Assembly (NCBI GenBank): GCA_023150555.1
Contig: JAKLKQ010000014.1
Coordinates: 1 to 64,000, forward strand
Reading direction: 5' to 3'
Length of the DNA: 64,000 nucleotides
Origin: Planctomycetota bacterium
Lineage (GTDB): Bacteria; Planctomycetota; SZUA-567; H5-PLA8
Shown: one piece after another, positions 42,338-51,345 of the stretch
How positions within the stretch are numbered: position 1 is the stretch's first letter
Layout of the letters: the number at the start of each line of letters is the position of its first letter
Position numbers and translations under genes: made by a program
Notes under the pieces: generated by a model
Database searches by the model: none
Seen by the model: the letters and a program-made list of their open reading frames with translations, nothing else
Told to the model about the DNA's origin: nothing

Positions 42338-42953
42338 GCGGAAAGTGCTCCTTGCCTTGAAGTATCGGCGCACCAGGGCCACGAGACCAAAGCGGGTGTG
42401 CTTCAGACCTCCACCTGGGTCCCAGCCATTCCGAGCAGCTGGCCAAGAAAATGTCATTTAAGATATTGATAATTACCTAACTTATAATATATAAATACCT
42501 TATATAATTAAAAATTAGCTAAAATTATCCTTGACTTTGTGGCTGGTTCGATGTTTATTGAGGGCACTGCGAGGACGGGGGTAGAAGCGGACGGCAGTCA
42601 TCCCTCCCCGATAAGCGTGTGGACTCCTTGCAGGCCGATGCGCAAAGGCAGTATCCCGTCGACATGACCGGCGGGGGCAAACAGCCCGCAGGCTTTGAGC
42701 GTGCTCATAGTCGCCAGGGACGGGGTTTCCGTGACGCCGGTCGCAGCCGGCAGTGCGGTGCCTCGCGACCCACCTGGGTGGTGTCCGAAACTTTTAAAAA
42801 GAAGGATGAAGGAAAAAGGATTCAGGAAACAGAAAAGGAAAGATAAGAGTTAAGAGATGAGAGATTAAAGAGAACAGATCAAAGTTGAGAACTTGAAGTC
42901 TATCGGAGGGCGTCGGATTCCGTACTTACGTATTGCGTAATAGTCGGCGATTC
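42338..42953. other. 616-bp degraded region: AT island, gene fragment, polypurine tract
   Basis: Bases 42455-42535 are almost pure A/T, extreme for this genome. On the minus strand, 42598-42785, an open stretch reads GTALPAATGVTETPSLATMS then TLKACGLFAPAGHVDGILPL and RIGLQGVHTLIGEG-stop, protein-like but without start, possibly the end of a lost gene. Bases 42795-42900 on plus are overwhelmingly purine (AAAAAGAAGGATGAAGGAAA and similar). I call no intact gene here. Confidence 0.5.
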
Positions 42954-43868
42954 TCAGCGGTCGTATTCAACCGGCCCTCGCGCTGCCTGGTCCACCATAA
43001 GTCGCAGACGACCGCCGTGCCGAATTATCTTATAGGTTCCGGTCACGTAGCCTGCCGTCGGGCAGCAGTTCGCATCGTCCCACTTCCAAATTCCAAATTC
43101 GAAGGCCAATCCCTCGTCGTTGAAGAAATAGTGCGGCGGCTTCCAGACTCCTTCACTTCGACTGAAGGGCACGGGATTCTGGAGACAATCGGTAGCATCG
43201 TCAAACCGGACTTCATCGAGATGTCCATTCTCCTGTATCAAGAACGCGGCCTCTTCCTTGTAACAGCCTGTGCCTGAGTAGCGGTGCGTCACGCTCAGGA
43301 ACGTACCGTCCACATCGCTTTTGCGGTACCGAAACACAAAGGGCGGATCGAACCAACAATCTTCGGTGCTGAAGTAAGTTTTCTCGTGTCGGTATCGGTT
43401 GTCATCCCGCGCATATATAGAAAGCTTGTGTGGCCCATAGGGCCTGCACCGGTGAAAGGTGACGACCATGTTGGCATCAGGACGGGTCTCGATGCGTTCC
43501 GCCCATTCCAATTCAGCTACGATCCCATTTTTTGCCACGGCAGCCTGCCAAATTCCCACGCCTCCCAGTAGCGTGCCAGCCAGCGCTAAAGTGAACAAGA
43601 GCAGATGCCGCAAAGTGTATTGCGGGCGTTTCCACGCGCGCAGGGCCTTCCACAGAGGCTCGGCGGCGAGCAAACCTGCCATCGGCGCAAAGGCAACCAG
43701 CAGTACCCAGGCCGCGGCCTCCGAGACGACCGGCGGCTTCGCATTCGGATGGTATGGTGCAAGGATCTCGTCTTTGGTGTAATACGTCTTGAAAGGGAAA
43801 TGCAACGATGGAATATCGAGTGCCTCAAAATCCTGCGGAATCTCCGCACACGGCAATCCTATTTGCAT
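42954..43868 (-). CDS. Two-span membrane protein with periplasmic domain, intact paralogue
   Basis: 304 residues. The N-terminus MQIGLPCAEIPQDFEALDIP is followed by a soluble part, a span at about 52-70 (AAWVLLVAFAPMAGLLAAEP), the motif RAWKRPQYTLRHLLLFTLAL, and a second span at about 83-106. A C-terminal domain of about 200 residues with many Tyr/Phe/Cys (HRYSGTGCYKEEAAFLI, DDATDCLQNPVPF) follows, probably extracytoplasmic. A close relative, now frameshifted, lies at 44424-45379, and the two flank a DUF2200 gene. Function unknown; the YTLRHLL anchor places it with other SLRT-type membrane proteins. Lower GC than the core genes. Confidence 0.7.
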   Translation of the reverse strand: MQIGLPCAEIPQDFEALDIPSLHFPFKTYYTKDEILAPYHPNAKPPVVSEAAAWVLLVAFAPMAGLLAAEPLWKALRAWKRPQYTLRHLLLFTLALAGTLLGGVGIWQAAVAKNGIVAELEWAERIETRPDANMVVTFHRCRPYGPHKLSIYARDDNRYRHEKTYFSTEDCWFDPPFVFRYRKSDVDGTFLSVTHRYSGTGCYKEEAAFLIQENGHLDEVRFDDATDCLQNPVPFSRSEGVWKPPHYFFNDEGLAFEFGIWKWDDANCCPTAGYVTGTYKIIRHGGRLRLMVDQAARGPVEYDR

Positions 43869-43893
43869 AACAAAATCCTGTCCGAATTATGAT

Positions 43894-43930
43894 CCTCTGT
43901 GAGGCTCTGGGTCCTCTGCGTCTCTGCGTT
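43894..43930. repeat. CACAGAG/GCAGAGA dispersed repeat
   Basis: On the minus strand it reads AACGCAGAGACGCAGAGGAC then CCAGAGCCTCACAGAGG. It lies in the 97-bp gap between the 42954 gene and the DUF2200 gene. Same family as 28380, 34191 and 45404. Confidence 0.6.
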
Positions 43931-43965
43931 GAGGTCGTTTGTTCCTCGCCGCGCAACGTGGCGCC

Positions 43966-44316
43966 TCATTCCCGCAGGATCTTCTCCATCGGCTTGCCCT
44001 TCGCGAGTTCGTCGATCAGCTTGTCCAGATAGCGGAGCTTGCGCATCAGCGGGTCCTTGACCTCTTCCACGCGCACGCCGCAGACGACGCCCGTGATCAG
44101 CTTGCACTTCGGGTTCATCTTGGGTGCCTGAGCGAAGAAGGTTTCAAGATCGCACTCCTGCTTGATCTGCTTGTTCAAGCCCGCCGGGGTATAGCCCGTC
44201 AACCAGCAGATGATCCGATCGACCTCCTCTTTCGTACGTTTCTTGCGCTCCGCCTTCTGGACGTACAGCGGATACACCTTCGCAAAGGTCATGGAGAAAA
44301 CCGGATGTTTGGCCAC
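43966..44316 (-). CDS. DUF2200 family protein
   Basis: 116 residues, the normal family length, matching the DUF2200 pattern from end to end: [80 protein letters not shown]. Cytoplasmic, conserved in many bacteria, biochemical function not established. It stands alone between two related membrane-protein genes. The conserved Cys in GVVCGVRVE and Asp in EDPLM-type motif (here KDPLM) are intact. Confidence 0.92.
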   Translation of the reverse strand: MAKHPVFSMTFAKVYPLYVQKAERKKRTKEEVDRIICWLTGYTPAGLNKQIKQECDLETFFAQAPKMNPKCKLITGVVCGVRVEEVKDPLMRKLRYLDKLIDELAKGKPMEKILRE

Positions 44317-44423
44317 GGCAGATCCCCCTTTGCTGTCGTTCTCGAGGCGGCGTGGAGTTCACTTATACGGCACGGAATAGGGCCGGGCGATTCCACTTTT
44401 GGGACGCATTGCGCCTCGGCGTG

Positions 44424-45379
44424 TCACCGGTAATTGGCAAGCTCGAAGAGTTGCGCGACGTACGAACCTTCGCCGGTGCACTCTCGATGCGCTTCTGCGA
44501 CGACAAAGCGCAGGCCGCTCCCCTGGTGCACCAAATTGTACCTGCCCAGGACGGAATAGTATCCCTCCCTTGCCCGGTTACTGCACGTGACCCGAGCTAC
44601 ATACTCAAATTGCAGTATCCCCTCCGAAAGAAAATACCAATCACATCGAGAAAACTCCTCGTTCATCTTCTTTGGAAGAAGGCGCTCGGTGCCGTCCTTC
44701 GGGTCTTCTATCGGTAGGTTCTGTAGGTGTCCAAATGAATCCACGTAGAATGCATTTTCCTCTATGTTCACCGAGCTGACAGCCATGCAGTTCAGCGTCA
44801 AGACCAACACATCGAGGTCCAAGCCGTCTTGCCTGTAAGTGAACCGTGTGGGTTCGATAAAGCGTGCGCCCCAATAGCAATAATAGGTACGCTCATGCCT
44901 GAATTCCTCCTGGTCTCGAATGAAAATGGATAACTTCCACACCTCCGAATCATCCGTAAACCGATGGCACGTGACCACAAGGTCCCGGCTATTGAAAAGC
45001 GAGAACTCCTTCTTCCATGCAAGAATAGCAGGAGGAGTTCTTTTGACCTCATTTGCCTGCCAAACGCCCATGCCCCCAGCAGGGTGCCCGCCAGCGCGAT
45101 GGACAACACCAGTAGGTGCCGCAATGCGTATTGCGGGCGCTTCCTGGCGCGCAGTGCCGTCCAGAGAGGTTCCGCGGCGAGTACGCACGCCATCGGCGCG
45201 AAGGCTGCCAGCAGAACCCACGCCGTGACCTCGGGGACGACCGGCGGCTTCGCGTAGGGTTGGTAAGGTGCGAGGATCTCTTCTTTGGTGAAGTGGGTTT
45301 TGAAAGGGAGGCGCGGTGCTGGAATATCGAGTGCCTTAAAATCCTGCGGAATCTCGGCGAACGGCAAGCCTATTGGCAT
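44424..45379 (-). pseudogene. Frameshifted paralogue of the 42954-43868 membrane protein
   Basis: The first frame from ATG 45379 gives MPIGLPFAEIPQDFKALDIP ... RARKRPQYALRHLLVLSIAL and AGTLLG; the second frame continues GMGVWQANEVKRTPPAILAW through to ELFELANYR, stop at 44424. The intact relative reads GTLLGGVGIWQAA at the same point. The break lies in a C5 run (plus strand 45073-45077; G5 in the message), where six G would restore the frame. The rest, about 318 codons, is open. A slipped-strand event, a phase-variable tract or a one-base sequencing error are all possible. Confidence 0.8.
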
Positions 45380-45403
45380 GGCAAAACTTTCCTACAATAT
45401 AAA

Positions 45404-45434
45404 GTCTCTGCGTTCTCTGTGATCTCTCTGGTGA
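45404..45434. repeat. CACAGAG/GCAGAGA dispersed repeat
   Basis: Minus strand reads CACCAGAGAGATCACAGAGA followed by ACGCAGAGAC. It fills most of the 66-bp gap between the frameshifted paralogue and the SH3 protein gene. Confidence 0.6.
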
Positions 45435-45445
45435 AATTCCGTTTG

Positions 45446-47560
45446 TCAGTCCAGTGTTTCCGCGCTGCCGACCACCAGGATCTGCTGGCCGCCGGCCGCG
45501 GAACTCGACGTGAACGCGCCGCTGACGCTCACCTTGCGCCCCAGCAGGCCGTCCAACTCCACGCCGCGCTCGGCCGCCAGGTAATACAGCGTGCTGCCGC
45601 CGCTGACCAGCCGGTGCGTCGCGCCTTCCACCGGAGCGAAGGCTGCCGGTTCGAGATAGCCTTCGGCGTTCGCGAACTGCCCGTCCTGCGCGCGCACCTG
45701 CGACACCCGGGCTTCGGGCAGGCGTTCGGCCCTGGGCGCCGTGCCGGTGGGCACCGGCAGGGCTTCGGGGGATCGTGACGACGAGGGCGCGGGAGCCGCC
45801 GGAACGGCAACGGCCGCCATGCGCTCAGTCGTTGGCTCTGAATTTCCACTGGAATTCTTATCGGTATTGACGGGCGCCTCGAGCATCGAGGCGGGGATCT
45901 CGTCCGGCGCCTGCGCCGCGTAAGCGACGTCCTCGCCCTCGTCGGCGGCTTCCGCCAGCGCGGAGACCGCGACCCATTCGGCCTGCGCGGCTTCGTCCTG
46001 GGCAGGCACGGCGGAGGACTGGTCCTTCGGCGCGTCCTTCTTTTCTTCTTCTTTTTCGTCCGTGTTTCCGACGAAGAATTCCTTGGTCTTCGTGTAGCCG
46101 GTCTTCACGCCGCTGGAGATCGTGTGTCCGACGGTCCTGCCGCCTTCCGCCACCGCGCCCGCGCCCTGCTTCACGGGGGTGGTGACCTTCGGCGCGACCA
46201 TCTGGTACGTGCCGCTGGTGGTCTCGGCGACCTTCTGCGGCGAACCCTTGATGGCGTGGCCCACGCCGACGAACGTGGACTTCGTCTTGCCGACCAGGCC
46301 GCCGCTGCGGTTCCAGTCGCTCTCTTGTTCGGGCTCCGCGTACAGGCTCGCGGCGCTGCTGCCGGCGGCCGCGTCCATGCGCCCGGATTCGTACGCCTGC
46401 GGTTCGACCTTCACGTCCGACGGCGGCGGCAGCACGGTGCCGTACATCGGGTCGTACTTGCTGCTCGCGGCCTTCTTCCGCATGGGCTCGGGGCGGACGG
46501 GCGCGCCCAGCGGCGCGGTGGACGACGGCGGCAGCGCGACCGGCGACTGAATCGCGGCCAGCGTCGGCGGCGGCGCGGGAATCTCACTCGGAGCAACGAC
46601 TGCGGCGGGCGCGACAGGTTCGGGCGCTTTCACCTCGGCCGTTTCCGGTGCGGGCACAGGCGCGGGCGTAGAAACAGCGGCGGCGGCCGGAGGCGCAATC
46701 AGCGCCTCAGGCAGCGGCTCGACGCTGGAAGGCGGTTCTGCGGCAGCGGTCTTTTCGGGCGCTGGCGCCACAATGGGCTCGAAGGGCGCGGCAATTTGAG
46801 CGGGCTCGACCTTGACCACCGGCGCGGAGTTCACGGCAACAGGCGCAGTGGTGGGCGCGGGCGCGAGTTCCAGCGGGGGCAACGCCGCGGGCGGCTCCGC
46901 CGGGGCGGAAACTACGCTTTGTGTAGGCGCCGGTTCGGATTGGGCGACAACGGGTGCCGGCGCGGCAGCAGAGGGCGAGGGGGCCGGTCCTTCGACGCCG
47001 AGGATCGCGTACTTGCCGAAGATGTAGGCGCGCGAACCGGCAGGGGCTTCGATCTTGTACCAGTTGCCCGCGCTGCCGACGATGGCCAGGCGTTCGCCGG
47101 CGTCGACCTCGCGCAGGATCGGCGACTGCGGATGCCCCTGGGCGCGGATGCGCACGTTGTTGCCGATCACGGTGCCGTCGGCGGCGACGAAGTCCTTGCT
47201 GATCCAGGCGGGCGCGCCGCTGGGCCAGTCGATCTCGAGCCACTCGCCGTCCTTGCCCGTCACGAGGATGCGGTCGCCGCCCGAGAGGGTAGTCACGATG
47301 CGGAAGTCCGCGCCCGGTCCCGTGCGGACGTTCAGCCGCGCGGCCGAGATCAGCCCCCACACCGGCTCACTGAGCGGCTGCACGCCGGAGGTCGCGGCAC
47401 CGGCGGCGCGCGGCGGAAGCGCAGCCACGCGCGGCGTCGCGGGGTAATTCGAAGCCAGATGCACTTCGGCGGCAAAGAGCGGTGCGTCGGCGGTCAGCAT
47501 CAGGAAACCGGCGACGGCGGTCGCGGCCGGCGCGGCGAATTTCAGCGGGAATCCGGACAT
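45446..47560 (-). CDS. Secreted protein with two bacterial SH3 domains
   Basis: 704 residues from ATG 47560; GGGGGGAGG lies 11 bases upstream and a signal peptide follows, ending near LFAAEV. Bacterial SH3 domains lie at about 69-126 (ARLNVRTGPGADFRIVTTLS, WISKDFV) and 132-186 (NNVRIRAQGHPQSPIL, NWYKIEAP). They are followed by about 230 residues of Pro/Ala/Val-rich linker, a charged stretch (EKEEEKKDAPK near 517) and a C-terminal module at about 640-704 (GYLEPAAFAPVEGATHRLVS, LLGRKVSVSGAF) that could be an OB-like fold. SH3b domains bind peptidoglycan or wall proteins, so a periplasmic wall role is plausible. Divergent from the kinase gene. Confidence 0.82.
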   Translation of the reverse strand: MSGFPLKFAAPAATAVAGFLMLTADAPLFAAEVHLASNYPATPRVAALPPRAAGAATSGVQPLSEPVWGLISAARLNVRTGPGADFRIVTTLSGGDRILVTGKDGEWLEIDWPSGAPAWISKDFVAADGTVIGNNVRIRAQGHPQSPILREVDAGERLAIVGSAGNWYKIEAPAGSRAYIFGKYAILGVEGPAPSPSAAAPAPVVAQSEPAPTQSVVSAPAEPPAALPPLELAPAPTTAPVAVNSAPVVKVEPAQIAAPFEPIVAPAPEKTAAAEPPSSVEPLPEALIAPPAAAAVSTPAPVPAPETAEVKAPEPVAPAAVVAPSEIPAPPPTLAAIQSPVALPPSSTAPLGAPVRPEPMRKKAASSKYDPMYGTVLPPPSDVKVEPQAYESGRMDAAAGSSAASLYAEPEQESDWNRSGGLVGKTKSTFVGVGHAIKGSPQKVAETTSGTYQMVAPKVTTPVKQGAGAVAEGGRTVGHTISSGVKTGYTKTKEFFVGNTDEKEEEKKDAPKDQSSAVPAQDEAAQAEWVAVSALAEAADEGEDVAYAAQAPDEIPASMLEAPVNTDKNSSGNSEPTTERMAAVAVPAAPAPSSSRSPEALPVPTGTAPRAERLPEARVSQVRAQDGQFANAEGYLEPAAFAPVEGATHRLVSGGSTLYYLAAERGVELDGLLGRKVSVSGAFTSSSAAGGQQILVVGSAETLD

Positions 47561-47752
47561 GAAAAGTGCAACCTCCCCCCAAGGGCACGGCCGATCCCGA
47601 AGCCACGGCTGCAATTCGGGACGCGGTAACATAAGGAGGTTATCGGCAGGCCGGGGCGGGCATCTTGAGCCAATCGAGGCGGATAAAATCCGTTCCTCAA
47701 ACGGGTTAAGACCCTATTGCTCCCTTCACCGGCAAGCCGTACCCTGTCTCCG

Positions 47753-50287
47753 ATGGCGGACCTTCAACCCACCATGCCGCTCGGCGCCCGCTTCCAGTGC
47801 AAGGCCTGCGGGCAGACCTTCGTGATCCGCACGCCGCTGCCCGGCGCGACCTACCGCTGCCAGAAGTGCGACAGCCCCGATCCACTGACCGCGCTGGCCG
47901 GGCCGCCGCCGGTCCCCGCGCCGCCCGCGACGCTGCTCGCGCCGCCGATGGACGACGACGAAAGCCTGAAGCTGATGCCGGTCGATTCGATCAGCGCCAC
48001 CGAAGTGCCGGCCTCGCCCGGGCCCGGCGCGCTGAAGAACCTGCTCCCGCCGGTCTTCGACGGCTACCGCATCGCCAGGGAACTGGCGCGCGGCGGCATG
48101 GGCGCGGTGCTGCTGGCCGAGCAGATGGAACTGCGGCGGCGCGTGGCGCTTAAAGTCATGCTGCCCGGCGCGGCGGAGGCCGACCCCTCGGCGTCGGCGC
48201 GTTTCGCGCGCGAGGCCCGCGCGATGGCGAAGCTCAAGCACCCGCACATCATCTCCGTCTATGGCGTCGGCGCGGTTCACGGCATGCCGTACTTCGCCAT
48301 GGAGTACGTCGAAGGCTGGACCTTGGCAAAGCTCATCGCCGACAAAAAGCTCGGCTTTACCCAACTGACGGAGATCGTCGCGAAGGTTGCCCGCGCCCTG
48401 GCGTACGCACACGGCATGGGCGTGATCCACCGCGACCTGAAGCCCGCCAACATCATGGTGCGCTTCAACGGCGAGCCCGTGCTGATGGACCTGGGCTTGG
48501 CCAAGGACACCGGCACGCAAAGCGTAAAGCTGTCGATGACCGGAAACATCATGGGCACGCCGGCGTACATGAGCCCCGAGCAGGCGCAGGGCCAGAGCGT
48601 CGACGAACGCAGCGACATCTACAGCCTGGGCGCAGTGCTGTACGAGGCCCTGGTCCAGCGTCCGCCCTTCGAAGGCAACACCGTCGCCGCGACGATCTTC
48701 AAGATCGTGCACGACGACCCGCGCCCGCCGCGGGAGATCGACGCCGGCATTCCGGAAGCGCTCGCGCGCGTCACGACCAAGGCGCTGGAGAAGAATCCGA
48801 AGGACCGCTACGCGACGATGGACGACTTCGCCTCGGACCTCGATCGCTTCCGCGAAGGCATGGACGTCTCCGCGGCCGCGCCGTCCCTGGGCCGCCGGGC
48901 GTCGAAGTGGATCGCCGCGCACAAGCCCGCCGCCGCGGGCGCCGCGACCGCCGCGGCACTCGCCGTAGTGCTGGTGCTCGCCCTGGCCTTCGGCTGGCTG
49001 AGCACGAAGGAGGACCGCGCCGCGGCTTTGCGCTCGGCGTTGCAGACCGATTCCGCTGCGGCCTGCGCCGCGCACCTGCAGGCCTGCGCCGCCGACTTGA
49101 AGGCGGGCCGCATCAAGCGCGACGAGCCCGCGGGCCAGGCCTTGCTCGCGGTCATCCGCGAGACCGCCGGCTCCGAAGATCCGACCATCGCCGTCGCCGC
49201 GATCGAGGCCCTCGCCACCGCCGGCGACGAGGAGTCCGCGCCCGCCCTCGAGCCGAACCTGAAGCCCGAGCGCCCCGCCGAAGTTCGCCGCGCGGCCGTT
49301 GCGGCGCTGGGCAAGCTGCACCCGCCGCAGACGCAGCGGCTGCTGATCGAGGTGATCCAGCACGATCCCGACACGCCGATCCGCCTCGCCGCGATCCAGA
49401 ACTTCGGCGAGAAGACGCCGCCCGACCGGCTGATCGAGCTGATCCGCCTCGCCACGAAGCTCGAGCCGCCCGTCGTCGCCGAGGCGCTCTCGAAGAAACT
49501 CGCCGAACTGCGGCCCAGCACCTCGATCCTCTCGCTCTTCACGGGAGGCAACTCCGCCGCCGCCGCGAACGCCATGGGCGAACTGATGGAGAGCATGAAG
49601 TCCTACGAACAACAGCTCGAGGAGTCCGAAGCCGCGCTGAACGGCAACGCCGGCGCGGGCAAGAAGGAGCCGTTCGACAAGATCGTCGAGCGCCTCGCCA
49701 AGGGCGAACCGCCGCAGCGCGTGCAGGCCGCCTACGACCTGGGCGCGCTGAAGGATGCGCGCGCCGAAGCGCCGCTGGTGGCGGCGTTGGCCGACGCGGA
49801 GTCCGACGTCGCGCGCGTCGCCGCGGATGCGCTCGCGAAAATTGGAGCCTTGAAGGCGCCGGAAAAAATCATCCCGCTGCTGAAGTCGCCGCGCGAAGGC
49901 ACGCGCCTGGCCGCCGCGCGGGCCTGCGGGCTGGTGCGGCCCAAGCCCGACGCCGCCCCGCTGGTGGATGCGCTGGCCGTCGAGAAATCCGCGCCGGTGC
50001 AGGCGGAACTTTCCGAGGCCCTGGGCCGGCTGCGTGCTGCCAACGCGGCAGCGGTGCTGCGGGCGGTCCTGGCCGACGGCGGGCGCGCCGCGCGGGCTAA
50101 GGCGGCCTGGGCCTTGGGGCGGGCCGGGACCCTGGCCGACGCCGAGGCGCTGGTCCGGGCCCTGGAGGACGCCGGCCAGGACGACGTATTAAAGGAGGCG
50201 TGCGCGGGGTCGCTGGCCGAGTTGACCGGCAAGGCCCTCGGCACGGACCCGAAGGCCTGGCGTAACTCATTGAAATCAAAGAAGTAG
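47753..50287 (+). CDS. Ser/Thr protein kinase with N-terminal zinc ribbon and HEAT repeats
   Basis: 844 residues from ATG 47753. Zinc ribbon FQCKACGQTFVIRTP ... YRCQKCDS (Cys16, 19, 36, 39). Hanks-type kinase at 104-370: glycine loop LARGGMGAVLLAEQ, VALKVM (Lys134), HRDLKPANIMV (Asp228), DLGLAKD with Asp246 (DLG for DFG, common in bacteria), GTPAYMSPEQAQG, RSDIYSLGAVLYEAL. One span at about 394-416. The C-terminal part (about 420-844), outside the membrane, carries HEAT-like repeats (AVAAIEALATAGDEESAPAL, VQAAYDLGALKDARAEAPLV, AAAVLRAVLADGGRAARAKA). The kinase faces the cytoplasm. No PASTA domains. Typical planctomycete architecture. Confidence 0.95.
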   Translation: MADLQPTMPLGARFQCKACGQTFVIRTPLPGATYRCQKCDSPDPLTALAGPPPVPAPPATLLAPPMDDDESLKLMPVDSISATEVPASPGPGALKNLLPPVFDGYRIARELARGGMGAVLLAEQMELRRRVALKVMLPGAAEADPSASARFAREARAMAKLKHPHIISVYGVGAVHGMPYFAMEYVEGWTLAKLIADKKLGFTQLTEIVAKVARALAYAHGMGVIHRDLKPANIMVRFNGEPVLMDLGLAKDTGTQSVKLSMTGNIMGTPAYMSPEQAQGQSVDERSDIYSLGAVLYEALVQRPPFEGNTVAATIFKIVHDDPRPPREIDAGIPEALARVTTKALEKNPKDRYATMDDFASDLDRFREGMDVSAAAPSLGRRASKWIAAHKPAAAGAATAAALAVVLVLALAFGWLSTKEDRAAALRSALQTDSAAACAAHLQACAADLKAGRIKRDEPAGQALLAVIRETAGSEDPTIAVAAIEALATAGDEESAPALEPNLKPERPAEVRRAAVAALGKLHPPQTQRLLIEVIQHDPDTPIRLAAIQNFGEKTPPDRLIELIRLATKLEPPVVAEALSKKLAELRPSTSILSLFTGGNSAAAANAMGELMESMKSYEQQLEESEAALNGNAGAGKKEPFDKIVERLAKGEPPQRVQAAYDLGALKDARAEAPLVAALADAESDVARVAADALAKIGALKAPEKIIPLLKSPREGTRLAAARACGLVRPKPDAAPLVDALAVEKSAPVQAELSEALGRLRAANAAAVLRAVLADGGRAARAKAAWALGRAGTLADAEALVRALEDAGQDDVLKEACAGSLAELTGKALGTDPKAWRNSLKSKK

Positions 50288-50327
50288 CAATATCGATCCG
50301 CGCTCGAGCAAGCCCGCCGGAAAAGGG

Positions 50328-50355
50328 TTGACCGGCAATATATTTTTAATACATT
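50328..50355 (+). promoter_or_regulatory. Likely promoter of the rpiR-led operon
   Basis: TTGACC (50328-50333), a 16-base spacer that is strongly AT-rich, then TACATT (50350-50355), 50-75 bases before the regulator ATG. It is the only AT-rich patch in this gap. Confidence 0.45.
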
Positions 50356-50379
50356 TTAGTTATCACTGGTGTACTAAAA
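50354..50379 (+). promoter_or_regulatory. Operator-like inverted repeat
   Basis: TTTTAGT - 12 bases - ACTAAAA (50354-50360, 50373-50379) overlaps the end of the putative -10 box and the expected transcription start. Position fits autoregulation by the RpiR-type protein whose gene follows 24 bases later. Confidence 0.45.
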
Positions 50380-50403
50380 GTACAGATCGAGAGGCCCAAG
50401 CCC

Positions 50404-51345
50404 ATGTCCAGTGCCATGCTCAAGACCGGCGTGCTGATCCAGATGGAGCGCCGCCTGAGCGAACTGCCTAGCCGCCAGGCCGCGGTGGCCCGCTTCGTGC
50501 TCAAGAACCCGCAGGAGGCCAAGTCGATCAGCCTGCAGGCGCTGTGCGGCGAATGCAAGACCTCCGAGCCGGTGGTCTTCGCGTTCTGCAAGCGCCTGGG
50601 CTTCGGCAGCTTCCGCGCGTTCAAGACGGCTTTGGCCGAGGACTTGGGCGCGCAGCGCTTCCGGACGGTGACCGGCGCAAGCCTGGAGATCGTCGACGCC
50701 GAGTACCACCGCCGCATGAAGCCCGAGGCGCTGTTCGCGCTGATGGCCGAAAGCTACCGCCGCTCGATCGAGGACACCTGCGCCAACATCAACGGAACGG
50801 CCTTCGATAAGGCCGTCGAGTACCTCGACAAGGCCAAGCGCATCGCCATCATCGGCGTGGGCGTGAGCGGCAACGTGGGCTTCGTCGCGCTGCAGAACTT
50901 CATCCGCACCGGCACGCCGGTGACCTGGACCAACGACCCGAACCTGAACTTCACGCACCTGGCGCCGCTGAAGCCGGGCGACGTCTGCCTGGCGCTGAGC
51001 CAGAGCGGCAACCAGTTGGACACCATCCAAGGCGTGGCCTTCGCCAGGCAGCGCGGCTTGCGCGTGATCACGGTCACCTCCGACCACAACAGCCAGATGG
51101 TGGAGCACAGCGACGTGGTGCTTCTGACCGGCTCGGCGCCCACGGCCGCGACGACGCACCTCAGCATCGGCGCAGAGATCGCGCTGCCGATCCTGATCGT
51201 CACCGACGCGCTGGCCGTCGCGCTGGGCGCGCGGCGCAGCAAGGACGTGCAGGACCGCAGCGCCATCACCCACGAGGCGATGAAGCCGCGCACCGTGCCG
51301 CCCCGCCGCCGGGGCAGCAACGGCAAGAACGGAGTGCAGGCATGA
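50404..51345 (+). CDS. RpiR-family transcriptional regulator (HTH + SIS)
   Basis: 313 residues; GAGAGG precedes ATG 50404. The N-terminal HTH_6 domain (about 10-85; LPSRQAAVARFVLKNPQEAK, EPVVFAFCKRLGFGSFRAFK) binds DNA, and the SIS domain (about 138-270; RIAIIGVGVSGNVGFVALQN, CLALSQSGNQLDTIQGVAFA) binds a sugar phosphate. RpiR proteins control sugar catabolic operons, and in Vibrio NanR of this family controls sialic-acid genes. A basic tail (PRRRGSNGKNG) ends it. It is the first gene of a plus-strand operon; its stop overlaps the next start (ATGA at 51342), so the regulator and oxidoreductase are coupled. Confidence 0.94.
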   Translation: MSSAMLKTGVLIQMERRLSELPSRQAAVARFVLKNPQEAKSISLQALCGECKTSEPVVFAFCKRLGFGSFRAFKTALAEDLGAQRFRTVTGASLEIVDAEYHRRMKPEALFALMAESYRRSIEDTCANINGTAFDKAVEYLDKAKRIAIIGVGVSGNVGFVALQNFIRTGTPVTWTNDPNLNFTHLAPLKPGDVCLALSQSGNQLDTIQGVAFARQRGLRVITVTSDHNSQMVEHSDVVLLTGSAPTAATTHLSIGAEIALPILIVTDALAVALGARRSKDVQDRSAITHEAMKPRTVPPRRRGSNGKNGVQA

